Program-made: the position numbers and the translations under genes
Assembly: GCA_037176845.1 (NCBI GenBank)
Contig: JAYKXP010000023.1
Coordinates: forward strand, 372,001 to 436,000
Length of the DNA stretch: 64,000 nucleotides
From: Paramarasmius palmivorus
Taxonomy: Eukaryota; Basidiomycota; Agaricomycetes; Agaricales; Marasmiaceae
Direction of reading: 5' to 3'
Part shown: positions 1 through 11,846 of the stretch, piece by piece
Layout of the letters: each line of letters opens with the position of its first letter
Position numbering within the stretch: the stretch's first letter is position 1
Notes under the pieces: model-generated
Databases searched by the model: none
What the model was told of the DNA's origin: nothing
Seen by the model: the letters and a program-made list of their open reading frames with translations, nothing else

Positions 1-1041
1 AGTGGTTGGCATTTATATATGGGTATTTGAGCTTCATGCTGGCATTCCGTGAGACATTCCGTCGAGTTAACCGACCACAATCAAGTTTAGTGACGTTGGA
101 ATTGTAATGAGTAAATGATGGAGTTCTTACCAAGTTCATGACATGTCATGAGGCGTAAGAGCCTCAGTTTTGGGCGTGTTAGACACGCTCTGTTCTGTAA
201 TTGCCAATGCGACTTTTGTAAATCTGATCATGATCATTTGTACCTGTCTCATGCATCAAGATGAAGCTGATCATCTTTCTCCTCCTCATGAGGTGAGGTT
301 GCTGGAAAGCTGGGTTCCTTGTCAGGTACAAGTTGCTCATCTCCGCCACTTGGGAGATATGTGGTTAAAGGGGTTGGAAAAATTCAACTACGAATATCTT
401 CTTCAATAGCGTCAGCCCATGCGCGATAATGCTGCCATTATCGCGGCGAATTTGTCGTCGAGTTCTCCGAGCCCGAGTCGACTCTGTTTTGGAGGTTTGA
501 CGGCCATAGTTGACATTTTATTAGCGTGTCCCGTAATCTCTGGTGCCTGGCGATGTGAGACGAGGTGAACGTGGATGCCACGGTGTACCTCGGTGAGCTG
601 ATGTCTCAGTGTGCGAGATAAGTGGGTTTGTTTATTATTGGCTAGGTAGCTGGTGATGCGGGGATTTTTGTGATTAACTGGATCGCTAGTGATGGAGTAG
701 GTAGTGGTAGTGATTATAATAGCTAGAGCACGAGTACAAGTGTGTACCACTGTGTCCAAAAAGGTGTAATAGCTCCCCAGACAGATGTCTAGGTATGGTA
801 GCTTAGAGCATTAGTTCAGCCGAGACCTGGATACAACGAGGTTTTATAACGACGTGTCTACAAGTACCGGGCACAATAAGACTATTGAATGTAAAATAAT
901 GGGCTTGTTCATATAGTGGTCCAGGTAAACGGATAATGGGAATCCGGAGATGGTAAGGCACGCATGAATGTTGAGAAGTAGGCGTAGGCGTTACATTCCA
1001 TCTATCGTACATATCCAAGTCAAAAAGGACAGTTCAACCAA
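1..1041. other. No recognisable gene
   Basis: I see only short unconserved reading frames and no family motif, tRNA or repeat shared with the rest of the window. It is the 3' flank of the minus-strand GH76-like gene that follows. Confidence 0.5.
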
Positions 1042-3312
1042 TTATATGCGCCCTGGTTGCATGAGTTTAACCCCCCATGGTAATCTCTTCGTATGCCGGT
1101 GGTTCTGAGAACTGTCCCTAGGTCCGCCACTCGTTGATGGTTGTCTATGAGAATCGTCGCCAATGTCCCGGCCTTTTCGACGAATCTTAACACTTTTAGA
1201 ACTCTGTACCATGTATGGTGAAATGATACTAGAATCTCCTACACAATTTGCACGCCGTCGAAGAATAATAACCACACCAATAGTTACAATGGTGAGGCCA
1301 ACAACGCCTGCGATCCCCCCTACGATAGCGCTTATGTTTGCCTGTCTAGACGCCGATGATGAGGAAGAAGGAGGAGGAGTTGCTGGGCCCATACTACTGG
1401 AGACGGTGCCGTTGCCTTCATTCGATACCACTGTTGATGATGATGATGATGAGGAGGAGGAGGAGGAGGAAGAAGGAAGAAGCGTTCCTGGACCCGTACT
1501 ACTGGGAACGGTGCTGTTGCCTTCATTCGATACCATTATTGGAAGGGAGATGGCAGCGACCAGTACTTGGCATGCCGACGTTTGATTCAATGAGTCGAAA
1601 ACAGACCACGGCGGCCCTGCCCAATCACCGCCATATTGGTTACTCTCTGGAGCCCTCGCTTGTCCGATAACTGCATTGTACTGTGCGTATATTGAACAGT
1701 CAAAATGGTTCCAGATGAGTGAGATAAAGTTCTCTACCTGGACAGAAAGGAAGCTCTGGATATACAATTTCAACTCTTGACTGGAAGTGCTGTTATACAC
1801 GGCTCCCAGTGCGTGAGCGGTGTAGCCAGCATTACGGTCTACGTGAGTGAGTTTTCAAGTAATTAGCCTGTCTCAAAGAGTTCAACTCACTCATGACGCC
1901 ATCATCTTTCTACCCATGTTCCGACTCGGGTAGTGGCCGATAATATTGCTTGTCTAATTCTATGCAGCGTAAGCCTCCGAAAAACGCACGGGATAAATAA
2001 TCTCGTAGCTTACTGGTTCGCGGTGTCATTTGACGACGATTCCATACGTCCCCGTTGGATTGATTCCAAGACTGAAAGTCCGTGTATCATGGCTGCGGTA
2101 TCTTCGGTTGAAAGGAGATCGTCCCGAAAACGCTTTGAGCAATCCACATCAATAATGATTGGTTCAATGATGCCCGGCATGCGAAACATATTCCGCTGGA
2201 TAAACCGCGCAGTGCTTTGAGTGATGCTCCAATACATGGTATTGGAAGTAAGTTGGAAGAGTAGGCCTGAAAAACTGCATGAAACGTCAATGCTCTGGTC
2301 GAGAGATCGGACACGGGGATGATCTACACGAGATAAAGCCTACTCAACATCAATAATGTGATAAACGATAATCCTGAAATAAATCACCCATTTTCATAGC
2401 CGTAAAATAGAGGCCCATTCTTCGTGGAGTCCTATCATCATTTGAACAGACATCAATGATGTTGAAGCAATATGTTTCACGTACTCCGATGAGACCTCCG
2501 TTATATTCAAAATCTGATTTGGGCGACGCAAGATTTGCATCAGGGCGCTTCATAGAAACCTGAAGATGCAATCAAATCTCACTTTCTGGGTTGCATGTGA
2601 GATTGTCGGAGACAGTGCGATTCATCAACCTCGTCCAAACGCCTTCCGCTATTTCTAGAAATATAGGCTTTTGATAGGTCATGTATGCACGACAAGCACC
2701 ATATCCGTATATGCTTTGTGCAGAGCTTCAGCAAAATGGTGGTATAAACACGATATACTTACAGAAAGTAGAAAAGCTATATGTCCCCATGATTGAGAAA
2801 CTCCTTTGCCAATAAATGAGTACCCGGAAACTTACATCATTGGGATCGAATACTCTGGTGAAAGGTCTGGTCAAAATGGTGATTTCGATGTCGCATCACT
2901 TACGATGGATTGGAAAGGTTCAAAGTTCCATCTCCTAGACTTTCGTAAAAGGTTTGAACTTGGTTTTGATACTTCTTTGTGTTTGAGACATCATCAAACG
3001 CTGAGAGCTGCATATGGAGGAGAGCTGTACTTCGAAGGCCACCGCTGACGCCTTCAACTAGTTACAACCATGAGTTCCATGTTCTATTCAAGGGAAGGAA
3101 ATGAGAAATTTCCTACCAGTCATGAAAGTCAAGTCTGGATCAAGGCGAGCAATGGCGAAGTCCAACGCTGAAGCGGCTAATAATATTCTGTCCTTGGTCG
3201 ATATAGTGATATTGGGTTCCTAGGCAGACGGATGAGAGAGTGATTCGAAAGCAACAGTCAGGATAGAAGTACATACCCTCCAGCTCTGAGATGGAATTAG
3301 TGATTGTGCCAT
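1042..3312 (-). pseudogene. GH76-like membrane-anchored protein, copy 1 (frame-broken)
   Basis: This is a paralogue of the intact gene at 5356-7481 and matches it exon by exon: a conserved LHMQLSAFD block near 3010, YGYGACRAYMTY near 2715, EYNGGLIG near 2490, LLSTEDTAAMIHGLSVLES near 2085, ATTRVGTW near 1920, then YNAVIGQ and a WAGPP motif, a Ser-rich stalk, one transmembrane segment and a basic cytosolic tail. GH76 is the alpha-1,6-mannanase family; wall mannan or glycan trimming at the cell surface is inferred, and no catalytic Asp-Asp pair is obvious. Breaks seen: the first exon has no signal peptide, because the only Met (at 3312) starts MAQSLIPSQSW, where the intact copy has an upstream hydrophobic leader. 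One extra base around 1906-1911 turns WVE-DDGVM into a stop. The tail PPAY motif (codons 1091-1102) lies out of frame with the long 1042-1800 frame. Pseudogene is likely; assembly indels are the alternative. Confidence 0.75.
1372..1535 (-). repeat. Internal tandem duplication encoding Ser-rich stalk
   Basis: Two imperfect copies of a roughly 120-bp unit lie in tandem. Each encodes VSNEGN(S/G)TV followed by a Gly-Pro-containing linker and a poly-Ser run. On the plus strand this reads as GAT/GAG triplet runs. It lengthens the extracellular stalk just before the transmembrane segment. Confidence 0.7.
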
Positions 3313-3712
3313 CGTGAGGCAGGATGAATAGAGGCGTGGGATGATGGGGTTCGTTTGTATTTTTGGTATGACAGGTCTGCTCTATTTATTTATGTGGCTT
3401 ACCCTGTATATTTCTCCTCCTGATGGTGCCATGACATACCTGGTATGGGAAGGCATCAGTGATGAGACTTGTTGTATGTACCATGTCCATCACCATCACA
3501 GACCTCGCAAAAAGTTCCGGACAGAGTGCGTCAACTTTTGTTGAAGCAGCACCTCAGATGCGGGATCTCACACCGACAGTACCAAAAAATATGCTCGGCT
3601 ACTGAAATCATGCCGATTAACCATTCAGGCCATCACGTCGGGTTCATCAATCGATATTTCAAACACCTTAAAGAGTGTTTGTTCTCTCGCGAGTATCTCA
3701 CAGAGAATTCAA

Positions 3713-3719
3713 TATAAAA
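3713..3719 (+). promoter_or_regulatory. TATA box of laccase relic
   Basis: TATAAAA lies 48 bp upstream of the ATG at 3761, a normal basidiomycete core-promoter distance. Confidence 0.6.
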
Positions 3720-3760
3720 GCAGGTTTCTTGAGACAATTATGCTTCACTCGTCAACAACC

Positions 3761-4957
3761 ATGGCGCGTACTCAACCTGCTCTCGCTCTCATTACTTTAC
3801 TGCCTTTTATCATCAATAAAGCCCTCGCCGCCATCGGTCCTGTTGCAGACCTTGTCATCACCAATGAGGACGTGTCCCCCGATGGCTTTACACGTCGGTG
3901 CAGTACTCGCAGGTGGTAATACCATTGGTCCTCTGATCTTTGGGAATAAGGCGAATCTGATGTTTACTATCACTCCAAAAGTCTATGTTAATTAACTTTC
4001 TAATAGGGAGATAACAGTCAAATCAATCTCATCAACAACTTGAACGATAGTACAATGCTACAGTCGACCAACATTGCAAGGGTTCCGCTCGTTCATCCTA
4101 GTGTATAGGCCTAACCTACTCTAAAGCATTGGCATGGATTCTTCCAGAAGACGACCAACTGGGACGATGGTGTGGCGTTCGTAAATCAATGTCCCATTCC
4201 TAAGGGGATAGCTTCTTGTACGACTTCAACGTTCCTGATCAAGCAGGGTACCTTTTGGTATCATTCGCATCTCTGTACGTCTTACTGCGCTTTTATTCTG
4301 TATGTTATACTCAGTTGTGATCACTCACTGAGCAACGCAGTACTGTGATGGACTTCGTGGTCCGCTGGTCATATATGACCCGAATGATCCTCATCAGGAT
4401 TTGTATGATGTCGATGACGGTGAGCAGATACTACATGTCGAGGGCGTACATGAGCTCAATCATGACATTAGAATCAACTGTTATCACTCTCGCAGACTGG
4501 TATCACTCCAAGGCTAAAACAATTGTCTTTGGGTAAGTCGATAGTGGTTCTTCGATTACAATACCGCAAAGTACTGTCCAACTAGCACTCCCGATTCTAT
4601 ATTGATCAACGGTCTGGGTCGTTGGTCTGAAGGTAATGCCACTGACCTTGCGGTCATCACTGTAACTCAAGGGAAGAAGTAAGACCTTACGTTCATCATG
4701 TGTGCATAAACCTTGCTAACATTCCCAGTTATCGCATGCGTTTAGTTAATGTGGCGTGCGATCCTGCGTATACCTATTGACAATCTTACAATGTACGTTG
4801 CCCAGCAAGCTGTCTGGCCAGAGGTTTCTAATTATTTCGGTAGGACTATTATTGAGACTGAAACGGTGAACAATGAACATTGTTTACTTTCATACCCTTC
4901 GGGATTGCGATCGCTCGCGTGCTTCATTCTGTTGAGTATCGCTTATCTATTCTTAAT
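3761..4957 (+). pseudogene. Laccase (multicopper oxidase) relic, 5' half only
   Basis: Laccases oxidise phenols using type 1 and trinuclear copper sites. Seen here: a signal peptide (MARTQPALALITLLPFI...), then AIGPVADLVITNEDVSPDGF, GGNTIGPLIFGNK, copper motif L1 (HWHGFFQ, near 4130), L2 ([20 protein letters not shown], split by an intron near 4275-4340), [40 protein letters not shown] and YRMRLVNVACDPAYTY. Frame breaks occur near 3895, between 4200 and 4250 (one lost and one gained, returning to frame before L2) and at a TGA at 4778-4780. Homology fades after a TIIETETVN block near 4855 and YRLSILN near 4945. Copper motifs L3 and L4 are absent, so no active enzyme is possible. Two introns have GC instead of GT donors (near 3952 and 4078). 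It lies divergently between two GH76-like genes. Confidence 0.85.
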
Positions 4958-5355
4958 TGATTTGAAAACGTGGTGACAGCTTCTCATGGCGATGTCTGGT
5001 TTTGTGCCTATCACGAAGAGCAACTTGAAAGAAGTAGATCAAACGTTGCACAATCTCGAATTCCTAGGAACACCGCCCAGGCCCGGTTAAATGTATAAGA
5101 ATCATCAGGATCAAGTCATCGAAGACATTCATTTACGCAATACATAGATCGACGGGGGTTATTTCGGATAAGGTATTCTCCCTATCAGCGAGCTTTGACG
5201 AACTGACAAGTTTTAGATATACAGTGACCTTGATCTCGGAGAGGAGAAGCGTAAGTGGGTGTTGGAATGGGACGTGGATCTGGCAGGATATCGCAGCATT
5301 AATTACCACTTCATTGTTAGTATGAGTCTAAGGTATATCATTGAAACATATCCAT
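4958..5355. other. No recognisable gene; possible laccase debris
   Basis: This stretch lies where the 3' half of the laccase should be, but I could not find the HCHIDWH-type L4 motif or any other conserved block on either strand. Confidence 0.4.
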
Positions 5356-7481
5356 TTACATGCGCCCTGTCAAATCCTCGTACGCTGGCGGTGAAACATT
5401 ACTGTGTGCCTCGCTTGTTGAATTCGACGGCTGCCCAGAACTGCCTCCAAATCCCTTGGTACTCGTTTGGACACTTGTGGGCTCTCGCGCCGTAAAAGGC
5501 CTCGAAATACCAGACTCCTCAAATCTCCTCTTACGCCTTCGAATCAACATCACTACAATGGCAAGTATCACGACGAGGAGCACAACTCCTGCTACAACAC
5601 CTCCCGCGATTGCTCCTACGTTGAATCTGCGCGATTTCCCTGGAGTGTCTGAGGTAGAGTTGGTGACGTTGCTCTGCTCTGGCAACGATATGGCAGCGAT
5701 TAACGCTTGACATGCTGATGTCTGTTTTGAAGAGTCGAAGAATGAAGCTGGTGGTCCAATCCAATCGCCGTATTCGTTACCTCCGGGAGTTCGCGCCTGG
5801 TCGAGGATGGAGTTGTACTGAGCACGTAGGGGTTAGCTTCCTGTCGGTAAAGTAAAGGTAAACGTACCTGTACGGAAAGGAAACTCTGTATGTACGACTT
5901 CATCTCTGTATCGGGCGTATGCTCGTAGGTGTACCCCAGCGCGTGAGCGGTGTAACCAGCGCTAGGCTCTACAAGATTGAGTATCATTTTCAACATGGAA
6001 ATATAGACTCACTCATAACACCATCCTCTTGTATCCAAGATCCGACCCTAGTCGTGGCTGCTGAAACAGCCTGTCTGAGTCTTCATCCTCTCAGTGAAAG
6101 AAATAAACCCAAAACACAGCGTAGGTACTCACTGTTTTGCTGTATCATCGGATCCAGAATCCCCACGTTTCCTCTGAATTGACTCGAAAATCGATAGCCC
6201 TTGTATCACGATCGCCGTATCCTCAGTGGAGAGTAATTCATCTTTGAACCGCTTAGAACAGTTGCTTATAATGATTGGCTCTACAGTACCCGGGTGGGGA
6301 TACATGTTTCTTTGGATGAAGTCTTCGGTGCTTTGAGCAGCGCTCCAGTACGTGGCATTGGAAGTGATATCCGAGAGCAATCCAGAGAGGCTGATAATAA
6401 TACCATGGTGAATGGTGAGTAATCCGGTGGCTAGAATGAAGCACTTACATGAGATATAATCTAATTCACACTCGTTCAACAATTTAGATCAACAAAGAAC
6501 TGGAGAAAGAAATTACCCATTTTCATAGCCACGGAATAATGTACCATTCTCCGTTGAAGTCTATGGTAACGCGTTTTCTAGTAACTCGGCCTTCTGCCAG
6601 ATTACATCGTTATCTTACCCCAATAAGTCCGCCGTTATACGCAAAGTCTATCAGGACATTGTATCAAATTCGTTCAGCAAGGGGTTTAGGGAAAAGGCTC
6701 ACGTTGAGTATCACAGTTAAGGTTATCTGTAACGGTTTGGTTGTTCAACCTCGACCAAACACTTTCGGCGGTTAGCAGGAAGGCCGGGTTTTTGTAGGTC
6801 ATGTATGCACGACACGCTCCGTAGCCGTACAGTCTACATCAAATGTAAGAACTGTAAGTCCGTAGAAACATAATATTACTCACAGAAAGTATAATAACTA
6901 TGCCTCTCGATAGGTAAGGATATTGCCTTTAGGCTGAACAGTGATGATCAGGGACTCACACCAGCCGGACCAACCGCGCTAATCAACCGCTCAGAAGCAT
7001 CCTGATGTTGATGATCTAGACTCACCTCGGATCAGATAGATTAGCCGTGCCATCTCCTCGTTGACTATAAAACTGCTGGACGCGATATTGATATCTGGTC
7101 GTATTTGATGCACTATCAAAAGCAGCGAGCTGCATGTGAAGGCGAGCCGTACCGCGAAGTCCAGCATCGGGGCTCTCAGCTGATAATCATACCGGTCAAG
7201 GGAGAATGAGTGTATGAGCGATTCACTTACTGTTAAGATAAGTCAAGTCGGGTCCGAGAGAAACGATGGCTAAATCTAATGCTGAGGCTGCGATTGATAC
7301 GCGGTCTTGTTTTGAGATCGTGATATTGGGTTTCTGGTTGAGGTAGAGGCTCGAATGAGAAATGCATGATTGGAGACTGGTTACATACCCTCCAGCTCGA
7401 AGATGGGACCAGAGATTGTGCGGAGACAAGGAGAACTTGGGAGACCAACGTCAACCAGACTAGAGATGAACAATGAGGCAT
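5356..7481 (-). CDS. GH76-like membrane-anchored glycosidase, copy 2 (intact)
   Basis: Ten exons join in frame to the stop at 5356: 7481-7389, 7333-7231, 7179-7026, 6833-6703, 6647-6619, 6560-6517, 6390-6133, 6080-6013, 5968-5868 and 5817-5356, all with GT..AG introns. The start gives a clear signal peptide (MPHCSSLVWLTLVSQVLLVS). Family blocks in order: LHMQLAAFDSAS, LYGYGACRAYMTYKNPAFL, FAYNGGLIG, SLSGLLSDITSNATYW, LLSTEDTAIVIQGLS, ATTRVGSWIQEDGVM, GYTAHALGYTYEHT, YNSILDQA and DWIGPPASFF. A transmembrane helix (AGVVLLVVILAIVVMLI) follows, then an RRRKRR stop-transfer and a cytosolic tail ending in PPAYEDL. GH76 members cut alpha-1,6-mannan; the exact substrate here is unknown and I do not see a clear Asp-Asp catalytic pair. 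PPAY is a WW-domain (Rsp5-type ubiquitin ligase) ligand, so endocytic turnover is an inference. Confidence 0.85.
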
Positions 7482-9462
7482 TATATGTTGACCTACGACG
7501 TCCAGCTGAGTCTTTTAAACATATAGAACAACTTCTTTACCTCCTCACCGCTCATCACCATCCTCCGTGATGCACGTTACTCACATTGAATGAAACCTTA
7601 TTACTACGATCTAATCAGCGAAGCGCCAAGGTATTCCCTGGTATTCCGTTCGAACGCACACTACTAGACCCTACTCCACGGCGGAGTTTTGTATAGATCA
7701 CTATCATATTCCTATCGCCGTGCAGGCGGTGTTGGAAGATTAACAACATTGATCTGGTGATCGGTCTATAGGAAAAGATGTAATGCGATGCATGTATTAG
7801 TCTTGGCTCCAGACGTTGGGGTGGTGTGACTGCCACGCGAGCAAATATCCCAGCCCGTTCCTCGCTTGGCTATCATGTGATGTTATCTCCTGCGCAGGGG
7901 AGACGACGGCGCGAACGAGAACATACGTGTATATCTAACAGATCCCGAGCCTGGGTCACGAATTCGAAAATGATGGCATCTCGGAACGAATGAATCTCCT
8001 TGCGAAACCTTGCGTCTAGATTCTAGAACTTGCGGAGAGTAAAGTGGGACATTGTAAGAGAAGAGAATGCCGTTATCTTCAAATGGAAGGGGGGGAGATC
8101 TACAATTTCAAAGCTGTGACGTGGGTGACCTGAGAGGCATACGGAAGCTTTTTCGTGGGTCTCTGTCTCCTTCAAAATTATCCTCAGATGTCCTCCCTGC
8201 AACCATCCCCTCCCTCGCCTCTTCTCGTTCCTTCCCCTGGATCGCTCGCGTCGTCTGCATGCTCTATAATCCACACCCACCCACAAACCCCCGATTTACC
8301 GCCTCGGTGCTGGTGTCTATTCATGTAGTCGAGTAGCTTGACTTCTAAAGCGTGGATTGGCGGGTATACGCGTGGAATGGGGGACGTGATGGACGGTACC
8401 TAGCCTCTTCGGATGATGTTCGATCCTCGCCCCATCTTGAACCGTGGGTGTTGCAATGGAAAGGAGAAGTTGGGCGCGAGGTCAGAACCGCTGGGAAGGG
8501 CTTTGGGCTGCTTCTTAGTGGAAAAGAAATAGGAAGAGGACGCTTTGACACACACACTGCATTACCAAAGATTTCCCGTCTCCGATCACGGAGTAATATG
8601 AGCTCCAGGACCGCTAAGGACACAGCAGTAAGGTTTGGAACGTCGTACGTGGAATCATGCAAAATAAGACGTACCGAACTGAATCAATTCAGCCTCATTG
8701 GAACGGGAGAAGGCGAGAGTGCGATTTTTTTTATTGATTGTGTAGGCCATGTATGTTCTGGACGTTTCAGAACTCGTCAGTGTGGCTGAGAAAGAAGGTG
8801 AAATGTACGACTTGCCCATGCTGCTCAACACATAATCAGGTTCTCCTGTCATCGGAATCCGGAGACCAGTAAGCGACTAGGCCGCATTGTTAGCTTGCAG
8901 GAGCGAAGATATTATAGAGAAAACATACGAGAATAATATAATAGTGCGCATGTCGCGGAAAACGACAAGGGAAAACACTCTTCAAGACGTCGTGGTCAAC
9001 GTTGAACGCGAAAAAGCCTTGGTCACGTTGTCACACTCGCACTCACATGACATTCGGTCTTTGCCGGCCTAGTTTGCGAAGGCGCTTACTATTGGCGCCG
9101 CCTTTACTCATGGCATCTTGACCATTCACTCAACTACAGCAAATTGATCTAACGATTGCCCGGTATCTGACCCAACCAACTTCCATTATATGGTAAGCCT
9201 CAATAAGGTTACGCTACATACCCTACTCCACTAATTCCACATAAAATCAGCTATGCTGTTGTTGTGAACGACACGTATCGTTGTTTTACACCACTCGTTC
9301 AAGCTGCTCGTTGAATGTAATACGTACTTCAGCCAAGTGTCCTTCTACAAATTCAAAAGGATGCTTCAATGTCTTTTGTAGTGCCACTGGAATTGACAGC
9401 AGAAGTATTACCCCAAGACATCTTGCGTGGTTCCCCAACCGAGGGTAGACGAGGTCGGGCTG
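7482..9462. other. Intergenic, no recognisable gene
   Basis: This is the divergent promoter region of the GH76-like and carboxylesterase genes. Open frames here (for example 8352-8789) show no conserved motif, no credible intron structure and overlap open frames on the other strand, so I do not call them. Confidence 0.5.
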
Positions 9463-9470
9463 TATAAAAA
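9463..9470 (+). promoter_or_regulatory. TATA box of carboxylesterase gene
   Basis: TATAAAAA lies 58 bp before the ATG at 9528. Confidence 0.6.
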
Positions 9471-9527
9471 GGGAAATCGTCCCCCTTCAAGATTAGCTAT
9501 TAGACGCACAGAGTCGTACTTATATCA

Positions 9528-11846
9528 ATGTCTTCTGCTCAAAAGGATAATTCCCCAGCGCTGCCAAAGGAACATGCACCAGGATATCTCTCACAAATTC
9601 CGGCTACACGAAGTATCGCGGTTTTGTTGGTCTCTTTGATGGTAGCATGCGCGGCCTTTCTAGTGGCTCACATCTCAAGCAATGGGCCTCAAGTCATACT
9701 CGTCAACACAACCATTCTGGGTTACCGACATTCTCAATATGGTGTTGATTTCTTTGGGGGTACGAGGTTGTTGGCTACGTGGAATGCGATCTCACTCATC
9801 TTATGTTACGAATTAGGAATTCCTTACGCGGAACCACCGATAGGGTACTTGCGATTACGGCCTCCAGTCGAGAAACATCCTTTAACGTCCAACGGTTGGA
9901 TGCCCGAACTTCAGCAAAAGCATGCATTCAAGTGGTAAGTGTGAGAAATAGAACTTTCAGTACCCCATTCACTCGAAGCTCCGGACAGGGACTACCGACG
10001 TCAATGATAACAGAGGACTGCCTTTCGATGAATATTTACCGCCCTTCGCGAACTGTAAAAGACGATAACCTACCGGTTATGATCTGGATCCACGGTGGAG
10101 GTTTTGTTATTGGTTATGCATCAAGGTATAATGGGATACCTCTCGTGTCTCGCAGCATCGAAAGGGTAAGTTCTCTGTACTGATTTATATTCTTCGATTC
10201 TGACTTCTACTCCGGGGTACGCCAACGATAATCGTCACGATCAATTACCGTCTCGGACCGCTTGGCTTTCCGCAAGGCGAAGAAGCATGGAAAGAAGGCA
10301 TCTTGAATCTTGGATTGAAGGATATCCTAGTAGCTTTGCGATGGATAAAGACTCATATACGCGAGTTTGGTGGCGATCCAGATAAGGTTAGCATCAAAGA
10401 ACCTCAAGATTTAAAGAAACTGAACATTATTTCCAGGTTACTGTATTTGGAGAGAGTGCCGGTGCTCGAGCAATTGAGATCCTCCTCTTGGATGGACACC
10501 TGAAGGATCTCGTTCGAGGTGCAGTACGTACCCGTGTCCATTCTATCAAACAAACGCGGATCCTCATTCTCTACGTATGTAGATCATTCAATCCTCTGTG
10601 ACAGTGCCAACGGTGCCACCGACTATACCAGGGCGAGATAGTGTCTGGAACGCTTTCATCAATTCTACAAAATGTACCGACGTCTCGCATGGTCAGTTTG
10701 ACTGTCTTCGGACACTGATACGCAGGAGTTACTCCACGCATATGTCAACAATGGTATAACACTAGCCACCTGCACAAACTGGTTCCCAAATCTCGACAAC
10801 AAACTGATCCTGACTTATCCATCCGTTATGAAAACGGAGTCAGCTAAGGGTATATCAGTAATGGTTGGTGCTAATCTTGATGAAGGTACCTCTCTCTCCG
10901 AATCACAGTTCAGGAATAGTCTAACAAAAATCCCCTTCTAGCAACATTCATCACACCTCAAGCAATATCCTCAACGGAACAAGTTCGCGCTATGCTTACA
11001 GCTCTGCTTTCACCTTCACCACGAGGCACAGACGCTCTCTCCGAATCCATCGACAAGACCTTAGATCTCTACCCCGACATTGCATCCCTCGGCTCGCCAT
11101 TCGGAACCGGGAACGAAATTTTCGGCTTGAAATCCGCATATAAACGCTACGCTGCGATTGGTGAGCGATCCAAGCTCTGGGGTAGTGCGTGCCTGACCGG
11201 ATTTTCATAGTGACGGACCTTTTAGTACACGCCAATCGCCGGATGTTCCTGACTAAATTGAACAAAGCTGGTATCAAAACCTACTCGTACCTTTTTACAG
11301 ATCCGGACGCTGCGTCGGTGTTTCCCCCAGAGTTCATCATTCAGACGCCTAAGCCCGGTTCATTTGGAGGTCATTTCGTTTTATATATGCTTTGATTTCC
11401 ACGTACTGATTTCGAAGAATCAAGTACCTCACGCTGCGGAGATTCCCTACCTGTCTTCGGCACGATAGCCCAGGAGAATAACACCAAAGTTGCGAGTTCG
11501 GCTGCGGGAATCTTAGTGAGATGATGATGGATTATTGGATCTCCTTCGCGAGCTCACTGGATCCGAACGATGCGAAGGGATTAACGCGTAAGTGCTGCAT
11601 TATCGTGGCTTTGGGGCGTTTACTCGTGGCTGATGACAAATAGGACCGATCTGGCCAGTTTATTCTAAAGAAGAGGTCGGAAATGTCACGGTAGGCCTGC
11701 TTATTTTTACAAACTTTGTTTGCTAATGAGTGTGCCTGTAGCATATTTTACAGTTGGAAGGCGGGAAGACGAGAGCTATCGCCGATGATTTTAGGGAAAG
11801 GCAGATAGCGTTCTTCAACGAGGATTCTGTCATGTGGAGTCGGTAG
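9528..11846 (+). pseudogene. Type-B carboxylesterase/lipase, frame-broken
   Basis: This is an alpha/beta-hydrolase of the carboxylesterase type-B family. Seen: an N-terminal signal anchor (IAVLLVSLMVACAAFLVAHI, about residues 30-49) instead of a cleavable signal. Then GIPYAEPPIGYLRLRPP, TEDCLSMNIYRP, the oxyanion-hole block MIWIHGGGF, TINYRLGPLGF, LGLKDILVALRWIKTHI, FGGDPDKV and the nucleophile elbow GESAGA (near 10450). MVGANLDEGTF and a PHAAEIPY block with the expected catalytic His (near 11455) follow, ending at TAG 11844-11846. At least seven short introns are needed. Single-base frame changes are required near 10715 (before DTQELLHAYVNNG), near 11470 (before FGTIAQENNT) and near 11510 (before SEMMMDYW). 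It is probably a recent pseudogene; if the indels are assembly errors it is a secreted or membrane-tethered esterase. Confidence 0.75.

Noticed and set aside
1163..1670. Plus-strand frames with Asp/Glu or Met/Arg runs
   Set aside because: They are the antisense of the poly-Ser stalk of GH76-like copy 1.
2390..2440. Suspected one-base deletion in exon 6 of GH76-like copy 1
   Set aside because: Using the acceptor ATAG|GAC restores phase and gives DSTKNGPLFYGYENG, so this exon is intact.
8067..8789. Overlapping open frames on both strands (89 and 145 aa plus, 105 aa minus)
   Set aside because: No conserved motif, no splice pattern, and Arg/Ser-rich shadow composition on both strands.
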